DNA of 12,956 bases from Clostridiales bacterium UBA4821. Its GTDB lineage: Bacteria; Bacillota; Clostridia; Acetivibrionales; UBA4821. The translations under genes were made by a program, and so were the position numbers. Positions 7,472-12,956 of the stretch are shown in pieces; positions within the stretch are counted from its first letter, which is position 1; each line of letters starts with the position of its first letter. Location of the stretch: the NCBI GenBank assembly GCA_002402315.1, contig DHFP01000061.1, positions 1 through 12,956 on the forward strand, written 5' to 3'. A model generated the notes under the pieces. The model worked only from the letters and a program-made list of their open reading frames with translations. It was not told where the DNA came from and searched no databases.

Positions 7472-8569
7472 ATGTTGGCAAGAGAAGGAGAAGTTAGGAT
7501 ACCATCCGGATGCGCAATATCGGGCATTATTAATAGAAGAGGCAAGGTGTTTTCCGGAGAGGATATAATAAAATCAATAGCACTCATGAGAGAACGGTCA
7601 AATGGCCTGGGCGGCGGTTTTGCGGCATATGGGATTTATCCTGAATATAAGGATCACTATGCAATTCATATGTTCTACGATGACAAGAAATCCAAGGAAG
7701 AGGCAGAGATTTTCCTGAATGAAAAATTTGATATTGAGATAGGTGGAAAGGTTCCTACCCGTAAGGTTGGTTCAATAGTAAACCCGCCAATAATCTGGAG
7801 ATATTTTGTCAGGGCAAGGAAAGATAAGCTGGTCAAGTCTGAACTGACTGAAGACGACTATGTTGCCAAATGTGTTATGAAGATAAATAGTGAATTTACC
7901 GGAGCCTATGTAGTATCCAGCGGTAAGAATATGGGAGCTTTTAAAGCAGTAGGGTATCCTGAGGAAGTGGGAGAGTTCTATAAGTTGGATACCTACAAGG
8001 CCTATATATGGACGGCTCATGGAAGGTTTCCTACAAATACTCCCGGATGGTGGGGAGGAGCTCACCCATTTACACTGTTGGATTGGTCTATTGTTCATAA
8101 TGGAGAAATCTCATCATATGGAGCCAATCAGAGATATCTGGAGATGTTTGGATACAAGTGTACATTAAAAACCGATACAGAGGCTATAACATATATATTC
8201 GATATCCTGTTGAGAAAGCATCAGCTTCCTCTAGAGGCTGCGGTTACGGTAATGGCGGCTCCTTTCTGGAAGGATATTGAGAGAATGGATGAGAAAAAGA
8301 AGGAATTAGTCAAGGCAATAAGGGCTGTATATGGAAGTTTACTGGTTAATGGCCCGTTTTCCATAATATTGGGTTCAAGGCATGGTATAGTAGCATTGAA
8401 TGACAGGATAAAACTGCGTCCACTGGTTGCCGCTACAAAGGGAGACTTTCTATATGTTGCAAGCGAGGAATCAGCTATAAGAAGGATATGCAAAAACCCT
8501 GAGAAAGTTTGGTCACCAAGAGGTGGAGAGCCGGTTATTGGTTTGCTTGAGGGGGCTGAGAGAATATGA
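7472..8569 (+). CDS. Glutamate synthase glutaminase subunit GltB1 (class II amidotransferase)
   Basis: A 365-residue stand-alone glutaminase domain of archaeal-type glutamate synthase. It hydrolyses glutamine and passes ammonia to the synthase subunit. The predicted Ntn nucleophile is Cys14 in PSGCAISGI, so residues 1-13 look like a propeptide that must be removed. Other class II features are HGRFPTNT (183-190), WGGAHPF (194-200), VHNGEISSYG (208-217) with the oxyanion N210-G211, and KTDTEAI (233-239). There is no sign of fusion to synthase domains, which large bacterial GltB proteins carry. It is the first gene of the operon; its TGA overlaps the next ATG. GlxB-type subunits of the N-methylglutamate/glutamate synthase branch are close relatives, but the downstream genes make glutamate synthase likeliest. 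Confidence 0.9.
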   Translation: MLAREGEVRIPSGCAISGIINRRGKVFSGEDIIKSIALMRERSNGLGGGFAAYGIYPEYKDHYAIHMFYDDKKSKEEAEIFLNEKFDIEIGGKVPTRKVGSIVNPPIIWRYFVRARKDKLVKSELTEDDYVAKCVMKINSEFTGAYVVSSGKNMGAFKAVGYPEEVGEFYKLDTYKAYIWTAHGRFPTNTPGWWGGAHPFTLLDWSIVHNGEISSYGANQRYLEMFGYKCTLKTDTEAITYIFDILLRKHQLPLEAAVTVMAAPFWKDIERMDEKKKELVKAIRAVYGSLLVNGPFSIILGSRHGIVALNDRIKLRPLVAATKGDFLYVASEESAIRRICKNPEKVWSPRGGEPVIGLLEGAERI

Positions 8570-10068
8570 GCATAAATTACTTAATGCCGGAATTTTATAT
8601 TGATAGAAACTCTGATAAATGTATAGATTGTCAGGTTTGTGTAAGGCAGTGTGCCAATGAGGTTCATGAATATGATGAAGATTATAAAAAAATAATATCA
8701 GATGAGACCAAATGTGTTAACTGTCATAGGTGCGTAGTCTTATGTCCAACCAGAGCGCTTAGCATTAGAAAATACCCTATTGAGTTCAGGGAAAATGCAA
8801 ACTGGACTTCGGGTGTTATGCGTGATATCTGTAAGCAGGCTGAAACAGGAGGAATTCTGCTTACCGGTATGGGCAATGATAAACCGTATCCTATTTATTG
8901 GGATAAGATGCTCTTGAATGCAAGCCAGGTTACAAATCCTTCCATAGACCCCTTGAGGGAACCTATGGAATTGAAGATGTTTCTAGGTAGAAAGCCGGAT
9001 GAATTGAAAATCAAAAATGGTAAATTAGAGGAACAGCTTCCTCCTCAACTGGAGTTGGAAGTTCCTATTATGTTTTCGGCGCTATCTTTTGGCGCAATAA
9101 GCTTTAATGCAAGTAAAGCTCTGGCAATGGCGGCATCTGAAATTGGAATTTACTGTAATACCGGAGAAGGAGGCTTCCATAGAGACTTGCATTTATATGG
9201 AAACAACACCATAGTCCAGGTTGCTTCAGGCAGGTTCGGTGTGGACTCCGAGTATCTCAATGCAGGGGCGGCTGTGGAGATAAAAATCGGTCAGGGTGCA
9301 AAACCCGGCATAGGCGGGCACCTGCCGGGTGAGAAGGTTGGAGAGGATGTATCTCAGACCAGGATGATACCTTTGGGTTCTGATGCAATATCTCCGGCAC
9401 CGCATCATGACATATACTCTATAGAAGATTTAAGACAATTAATTTTTTCTCTAAAGGAAGCTACAGACTATAAAAAGCCGGTTGGCGTTAAAATTGCGGC
9501 AGTTCATAACGTGGCAGCTATTTGTTCAGGAATAGCCAGGGCAGGAGCCGATATAATTGCGATAGATGGTTATAGGGGTGGTACCGGCGCGGCTCCGACA
9601 AGAATCAGAGACAATGTAGGTATACCTATAGAGTTAGCACTTGCTGCAGTAGATGAGAGGCTCAGGGCGGAAGGAATAAGAAATCAAGTTTCACTGGTTG
9701 TGGGAGGAAGCATTAGGAATAGTGCAGATATCATTAAAGCTATTGCGCTGGGCGCTGATGCAGTTAATATTGCCAGCTCAGCGTTGATTGCAATGGGCTG
9801 CCATATGTGCCAGAGGTGCTACACCGGGAAGTGCAATTGGGGTATTGCAACTCAGGATCCCCAGCTTACCAAGAGGCTGAATCCGGAGATTGCTTCAAAG
9901 AGGCTGGTAAATTTAATAGGGGCATGGTCGCATGAAATGAAGGAAATGCTAGGTGGAATGGGCATAAATGCAATTGAAAGCTTAAGGGGAAATAGACTGA
10001 TGCTGAGAGGAATCGGGCTTACCGATAGGGAGCTTAAGATACTGGGAATCTTGCCTGCGGGAGAGTAA
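8566..10068 (+). CDS. Glutamate synthase GltB2: ferredoxin plus FMN-binding synthase domain
   Basis: A 500-residue catalytic subunit, predicted to convert 2-oxoglutarate plus ammonia to glutamate by reduction of 2-iminoglutarate. Residues 15-65 carry two [4Fe-4S] motifs, C19/C22/C25/C29 and C50/C53/C56/C60. Residues of about 165-450 form the FMN-binding TIM barrel: FSALSFGAISF (170-180), CNTGEGGFH (197-205), KIGQGAKPGIGGHLPGEKV, the phosphate-binding DGYRGGTGAAP (334-344), and VVGGSIRNSADIIKAIALGAD. The [3Fe-4S] ligands lie in GCHMCQRCYTGKC (411-423, with C412, C415, C418 and C423 available). The N-terminal ferredoxin fusion is typical of archaeal and clostridial forms and absent from E. coli GltB. 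The ATG overlaps the gltB1 stop (ATGA). The amidotransferase and GXGXG domains are supplied by separate genes. Cytoplasmic. Confidence 0.92.
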   Translation: MSINYLMPEFYIDRNSDKCIDCQVCVRQCANEVHEYDEDYKKIISDETKCVNCHRCVVLCPTRALSIRKYPIEFRENANWTSGVMRDICKQAETGGILLTGMGNDKPYPIYWDKMLLNASQVTNPSIDPLREPMELKMFLGRKPDELKIKNGKLEEQLPPQLELEVPIMFSALSFGAISFNASKALAMAASEIGIYCNTGEGGFHRDLHLYGNNTIVQVASGRFGVDSEYLNAGAAVEIKIGQGAKPGIGGHLPGEKVGEDVSQTRMIPLGSDAISPAPHHDIYSIEDLRQLIFSLKEATDYKKPVGVKIAAVHNVAAICSGIARAGADIIAIDGYRGGTGAAPTRIRDNVGIPIELALAAVDERLRAEGIRNQVSLVVGGSIRNSADIIKAIALGADAVNIASSALIAMGCHMCQRCYTGKCNWGIATQDPQLTKRLNPEIASKRLVNLIGAWSHEMKEMLGGMGINAIESLRGNRLMLRGIGLTDRELKILGILPAGE

Positions 10069-10090
10069 AATGACCATTAGCTATGGGTTT

Positions 10091-10096
10091 AGGGGG
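10091..10096 (+). promoter_or_regulatory. Ribosome site that fixes the ferredoxin start at 10104
   Basis: AGGGGG lies 7 nt before ATG 10104. The earlier in-frame ATG at 10083 has no purine-rich site upstream and would add seven residues not expected for the family. Confidence 0.65.
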
Positions 10097-10103
10097 TTCT
10101 GAT

Positions 10104-10562
10104 ATGAGCGTTACTAACATAAAAAAAGTTTATGCAAAGGAAGAATACTGTGTTGGGTGCAGGTTGTGTGAGGTACACTGCATTACGGTGCACTCTAGAT
10201 ACCCGAGCGATGTAATCAAAGCTTATAAGCTGGACCAGGAGAGGAGGCCTTTACCAGGGATAGTTTTTGAAGAAAAGAGGCCGGTTTCTTTTGCGCTGCA
10301 GTGCAGGCACTGTGATGCATCACCCTGTACTAAGGCATGTATAACAGGGGCGATGAGGAAAGACCCTGAGACAGGGATTGTTACCAATGATATTTCACGG
10401 TGCGTGGGGTGCTGGTCCTGTATAATGGCATGTCCGTTTGGGGTAATCAGCAGGGATGAGAGAAACAAGAAAGTGGCTTCCAAGTGTGATTTGTGCAGTA
10501 AGACCGGAGATATACCTGCTTGCGTAAAAGGGTGTCCTAACGGAGCATTGATATATGAGTGA
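10104..10562 (+). CDS. Four-cluster [4Fe-4S] ferredoxin (HycB/DmsB type) of the glutamate synthase operon
   Basis: A 152-residue electron-transfer protein with sixteen cysteines in four groups: C16/C19/C22/C26, C67/C70/C75/C79, C100/C103/C106/C110 and C128/C131/C140/C144. This is the layout of the HycB/DmsB/CooF polyferredoxin family and should hold four [4Fe-4S] clusters. There is no signal peptide or Tat motif, so it is cytoplasmic. It lies between the synthase subunit and the FAD subunit and overlaps the reading frame of the latter by 8 nt if that gene starts at 10555. Electron transfer from the FAD subunit to GltB2 is inferred from the operon. Canonical GltD carries its clusters on the same chain as FAD. 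The start at 10104 is preferred to 10083 because of the ribosome site. Confidence 0.88.
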   Translation: MSVTNIKKVYAKEEYCVGCRLCEVHCITVHSRYPSDVIKAYKLDQERRPLPGIVFEEKRPVSFALQCRHCDASPCTKACITGAMRKDPETGIVTNDISRCVGCWSCIMACPFGVISRDERNKKVASKCDLCSKTGDIPACVKGCPNGALIYE

Positions 10563-10570
10563 AAAGGGTG
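10562..10570 (+). promoter_or_regulatory. Ribosome site that favours FAD-subunit start at 10579
   Basis: AAAAGGGTG ends 8 nt before ATG 10579. Starting there gives MHYVIIGNSAAAIG, with the Rossmann strand at the very N-terminus, as usual in the family. The upstream ATG 10555 has a weaker CGGAG at 10541-10545 and cannot be fully excluded. Confidence 0.55.
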
Positions 10571-10578
10571 TGAGTTAT

Positions 10579-11850
10579 ATGCATTACGTAATAATCGGCA
10601 ATTCTGCTGCTGCCATAGGTGCAGTTGAGGGAATCAGGAAGGTTGATAAAGAGGGCAGGATAACAATATTGTCCGATGAGCCTTACCATACCTATTCAAG
10701 GCCGCTGATTTCTTATTACCTTGCAAGTAAAGTTGATGAAGATAAAATTATTTATAGAGAGTTGAACTTTTACCAGAGAAATAATGTAGAAACACGGCTT
10801 GGCTGCAAGGTTATATGGGTTGATTGTTATAACAACGAAGTGATCTTGGAAAGCCAGGAGAGAATTAGGTACGGCAGACTCCTTATTGCTGCAGGCGGTA
10901 AACCTTTCATACCACCGACTGAAGGGCTGGGCAAGCGGGAGATTTATACATTTCTGAAGCTTGATGACGTAAAGGCCATAAAGAATGTTTGCACATCTGG
11001 CGCCAGGGCTGTAATTATAGGAGCCGGACTTATAGGACTGAAAGCTGCAGAGGCACTAAGGAAACTGCAGGTAGAGGTTACGGTAGTAGAGCTTGCAAAC
11101 AGGGTATTAAGCGCTATTCTGGATGAGACTGCTGCAGACATTGTACAGAAGCGTCTGGAAGAGCATCAGGTAAGCTTCAGGTTAAATACGTCGGTAAGTT
11201 CTTTCAATGGTGACGAGAAGGTTAGTTCCGTAACTTTGAATAATGGAAGTGTCATTGAATGCGATTTTGTTATTATTGCTATCGGTGTGGTTCCCAATAC
11301 CGGCATGCTGAAGGACACACCTGTGAATGTCAATAGGGGTATAGTCGTAGATAGCTATATGAGGACAAACATTGAAAATGTTTATGCAGCAGGAGATGTA
11401 TGTGAAAGTTACGATACTCTGTATAATGTGCAGAGAGTAATTCCAATCCTTCCTGGAGCATACAAACAGGGCGAGGCAGCCGGTCAGAACATGGCAGGAG
11501 GAGAAGTGGAATATGAGGGCGGTTTTGCCATGAACTCAATAGGCTTTTTCGATTTACCCATGATAACAGCAGGTATAGGAAGGCCTGAGGGGGAAGGATT
11601 TGAGATTCTTGAAAAGAGAGACGGCCAAAGTGGTTCGTATAAAAAAATGGTGTTTAAAGACAGTAGGGTTGTGGGATTTATTTACCTTAATGATATTGAT
11701 AGAGCAGGGATAATGACTAACCTTATCAAGGAGAAGATAGATGTCAGTCAATTTATGAATGAAATATTAAAAAATGATTTTGGTTATATAAATTTTCCAA
11801 AGGATTATAGAAAGCAAAAAATGCTGGGACAAAAGGTGGTGTCCACATGA
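10579..11850 (+). CDS. FAD/NAD(P)H oxidoreductase, glutamate synthase electron-input subunit
   Basis: A 423-residue pyridine nucleotide-disulphide oxidoreductase-fold protein of the NirB/rubredoxin-reductase/NADH-oxidase group. The FAD dinucleotide motif is at the N-terminus (VIIGNSAAAIGA, 4-15), the NAD(P)H Rossmann motif is VIIGAGLIGLKAAEAL (145-160) followed by VVELANRVL, and the second FAD motif is NVYAAGDVCES (267-277). There is no redox-active CxxC. An acidic residue, E171, ends the second strand of the NAD motif, which suggests NADH over NADPH. It is expected to oxidise NAD(P)H and feed electrons through the ferredoxin to GltB2. It differs from canonical GltD, which is ferredoxin-fused and DPD-like. 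An alternative start at 10555 would add eight residues. Its stop overlaps the gltB3 ATG. Confidence 0.87.
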   Translation: MHYVIIGNSAAAIGAVEGIRKVDKEGRITILSDEPYHTYSRPLISYYLASKVDEDKIIYRELNFYQRNNVETRLGCKVIWVDCYNNEVILESQERIRYGRLLIAAGGKPFIPPTEGLGKREIYTFLKLDDVKAIKNVCTSGARAVIIGAGLIGLKAAEALRKLQVEVTVVELANRVLSAILDETAADIVQKRLEEHQVSFRLNTSVSSFNGDEKVSSVTLNNGSVIECDFVIIAIGVVPNTGMLKDTPVNVNRGIVVDSYMRTNIENVYAAGDVCESYDTLYNVQRVIPILPGAYKQGEAAGQNMAGGEVEYEGGFAMNSIGFFDLPMITAGIGRPEGEGFEILEKRDGQSGSYKKMVFKDSRVVGFIYLNDIDRAGIMTNLIKEKIDVSQFMNEILKNDFGYINFPKDYRKQKMLGQKVVST

Positions 11851-12584
11851 AGGTAATTGACGCAGATGGTATTTATTATTCCAACCTGAATAAGACAATA
11901 AAAGAGGCATTGAAGTCCGGACAGAACGAAATAGTTTTAAAAAATGTAAATGGACAGAGATATATTGGTGATGGTATAACGGGGAACCAAAAGATTATAA
12001 TAGAAGGTATTCCGGGGAATGATATGGCTGCTTACATGAACGGTATTGAAATTGTTGTTCATGGTAATGCACAGGATGCGGCTGCAAATACTATGAATGA
12101 CGGTAGAATAATCATTCATGGCAATGCGGGCGATACGCTTGGATATGCCATGCGCGGCGGAGAGGTATTTGTAAAGGGAGATGTCGGATACAGGGTGGGT
12201 ATCCACATGAAAGAGTACAAAGATAAGGTGCCGGTGATAGTAGTCGGAGGAAAAGCCGGAGACTTTTTAGGAGAATACATGGCCGGAGGAATAATAATAT
12301 TGTTGGGGCTAAATCTGGAAGATGGCGAGCAGATGCTGGGAAATTATTGTGGGACCGGCATGCATGGAGGGGTTATTTTTGTCAGGGGCTGTGTAGAACC
12401 ACATAAACTTGGGAAAGAGGTAAAACCTATTAACCCTGGTGAAGAAGATATGAATCTTATTAAGAGATACGTCGAACGATATGTGGAATACTTTGGGTTC
12501 AGTTATGATTTTATCCTAAATAAGGGATTTACCAAACTAATCCCTTATAATAAAAGACCGTATGGGAATTTGTATGCATACTGA
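11847..12584 (+). CDS. Glutamate synthase GXGXG-domain subunit GltB3
   Basis: A 245-residue right-handed beta-helix subunit corresponding to the C-terminal alpha domain of large GltB. Repeated glycine motifs recur about every 18-20 residues: GDGITGN (41-47), EGIPGND, VHGNAQD (71-77), IHGNAGDTLGYAMRGG (90-105), VKGDVGYRVG (109-118), VGGKAGDFLGEYMAGG (133-148) and YCGTGMHGGVIFVRG (167-181). The domain is structural, packing between the glutaminase and FMN domains; the related domain occurs in FwdC/FmdC formylmethanofuran dehydrogenases. Operon context decides for glutamate synthase. The ATG overlaps the upstream stop and follows AAAGGTGGTG (11832-11841). It is the last gene of the operon, separated from GltB2 by the two electron-transfer genes. 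A 10-bp hairpin lies in its final codons. Confidence 0.9.
   Translation: MKVIDADGIYYSNLNKTIKEALKSGQNEIVLKNVNGQRYIGDGITGNQKIIIEGIPGNDMAAYMNGIEIVVHGNAQDAAANTMNDGRIIIHGNAGDTLGYAMRGGEVFVKGDVGYRVGIHMKEYKDKVPVIVVGGKAGDFLGEYMAGGIIILLGLNLEDGEQMLGNYCGTGMHGGVIFVRGCVEPHKLGKEVKPINPGEEDMNLIKRYVERYVEYFGFSYDFILNKGFTKLIPYNKRPYGNLYAY
12520..12548 (+). repeat. Perfect 10-bp hairpin in the end of gltB3
   Basis: ATAAGGGATT (12520-12529) is complemented by AATCCCTTAT (12539-12548) around a 9-nt loop. No T-tract follows, only AATAAAAG, so it is not a standard intrinsic terminator. It could stabilise the 3' end of the operon transcript. Confidence 0.5.
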
Positions 12585-12620
12585 TCTGATTTATTTTAAA
12601 TTACCAACAATCTAATAATG

Positions 12621-12649
12621 TTGCCAAATTTATAAGATTTATGTATAAT
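12621..12649 (+). promoter_or_regulatory. Near-consensus promoter firing out of the window
   Basis: A -35 box TTGCCA (12621-12626), a 17-bp spacer and a consensus -10 TATAAT (12644-12649). The predicted start is near 12656. No intact gene lies within 300 nt downstream, so it serves either a long leader, an RNA or a gene beyond the window. Confidence 0.6.
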
Positions 12650-12652
12650 TCT

Positions 12653-12703
12653 ATTTGTCAGTTATATTTAAAGAGTATAATCGAAAAACATAATTTGACA
12701 AAT
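12653..12703. repeat. Inverted repeat ATTTGTCA/TGACAAAT at the predicted transcript start
   Basis: Perfect 8-bp arms (12653-12660 and 12696-12703) are separated by 35 nt, with imperfect extension (gTTAT against aaTTAT). The left arm spans the predicted start of the 12621-12649 promoter. It could be a paired operator or a 5' hairpin. Confidence 0.4.
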
Positions 12704-12780
12704 GTTATGGAATGGAAGTAATGGTTAAATGAAGTATGTGAAGACGTGTGGATTCAAGAAAAGAGCATGGCAAATAGACA

Positions 12781-12956
12781 TTGCCGATTAGAAAATTTGA
12801 AAACAACGTCATGAAAACTAAATATGGATTTGGAAATTACGCTGCAAGGGCTTTAAGTGCTGGGAATATATCAGTTATCACAAGCGGTTTTTCACAGCTC
12901 CAGGCATCAATATAACAGCAAAAGGCTGCTATAAAAGATCTGGCAATCCGTCTTTC
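12781..12956 (+). pseudogene. Protein-like frame interrupted by one TAA, unknown
   Basis: From TTG 12781 (or ATG 12811) one frame reads through KYGFGNYAARALSAGN and GFSQLQASI to a TAA at 12913-12915. It then continues open to the window edge as QQKAAIKDLAIRLS. Both halves have a protein-like composition and the junction reads like one helical stretch, so this may be a decayed gene. No ribosome site precedes either start. I do not recognise the product. A non-coding leader with a chance open frame is an equally good reading. Confidence 0.25.

Larger units (their letters stand above)
12585..12780. other. Intergenic region after the glutamate synthase operon
   Basis: This stretch is AT-rich with no recognised gene and no intrinsic terminator for the operon. 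It contains the promoter and inverted repeat listed separately. A 20-codon frame from ATG 12729 (starting MKYVKTCGFKK) has only a distant GGAAG upstream and is not called as a gene. Confidence 0.5.

Noticed and set aside
7380..7568. 62-codon open frame upstream of and overlapping gltB1
   Set aside because: It starts without a ribosome site, spans the glutamate synthase promoter and overlaps the well-supported gltB1 frame. Treated as a chance frame.
9303..9330. Perfect 8-bp inverted repeat ACCCGGCA/TGCCGGGT inside GltB2
   Set aside because: It encodes the conserved glycine/proline-rich loop KPGIGGHLPGEK, so coding constraint explains it without a regulatory role.
12911..12956. Possible ANTAR-type tandem hairpin antitermination leader
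   Set aside because: Tempting because ANTAR regulators accompany nitrogen genes in clostridia, but the first loop is AAAAG, not a hexaloop with A1 and G4, and the second stem (12935-12955) is weak and bulged.
12837..12956. 39-codon frame on the minus strand entering from the right edge
   Set aside because: No recognisable motif and an ordinary length for chance. The + strand frames in the same region are equally open, so nothing supports it as the tail of a gene.

Overview
The window looks like chromosome from a low-GC, anaerobic, Gram-positive clostridium, probably of the Ruminiclostridium/Acetivibrio type. This rests on AT-rich codon use, G-rich Shine-Dalgarno sites, a WalRK-YycHI locus, and an archaeal-type split glutamate synthase such as many Clostridia carry. 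The assignment is inferred from gene content and style, not from a marker gene. All recognisable genes lie on the + strand. I see no rRNA, tRNA, insertion sequence or CRISPR array.

Region 1 (1-1290): one monocistronic gene with its own sigma-A-type promoter and a strong intrinsic terminator. It encodes a membrane-anchored LysM protein that stops part-way through a G5-like module. It resembles a cell-wall M23 endopeptidase that has lost its C-terminal catalytic part.

Region 2 (1345-7367): a six-gene envelope-stress locus: walR, walK, a small secreted Ig-like protein, yycH, yycI and a YfcE-type metallophosphoesterase. An extended -10 promoter precedes walR. A second promoter lies between walK and the small secreted gene. 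It has a good -10 but no -35. A sequence matching the WalR consensus exactly (TGTAAT-N5-TGTAAT) ends 10 bp upstream of the -10, the geometry used by OmpR/PhoB-family activators. The locus is therefore predicted to be a feedback loop: WalR~P drives the secreted protein and the WalK accessory proteins YycH and YycI.

Region 3 (7419-12584): a tightly overlapping five-gene glutamate synthase operon with a clear promoter and a leader of about 18 nt. Glutaminase (GltB1), ferredoxin/FMN synthase (GltB2) and GXGXG (GltB3) domains are separate proteins. A 16-cysteine ferredoxin and a NirB/rubredoxin-reductase-like FAD protein sit between GltB2 and GltB3. They presumably replace the usual GltD small subunit as the electron-input module. 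The operon makes glutamate from glutamine and 2-oxoglutarate.

Region 4 (12585-12956): no intact gene. It holds a near-consensus promoter firing out of the window, an inverted repeat around its predicted start site, and a protein-like reading frame broken by one in-frame TAA. This may be a decayed gene or an untranslated leader.
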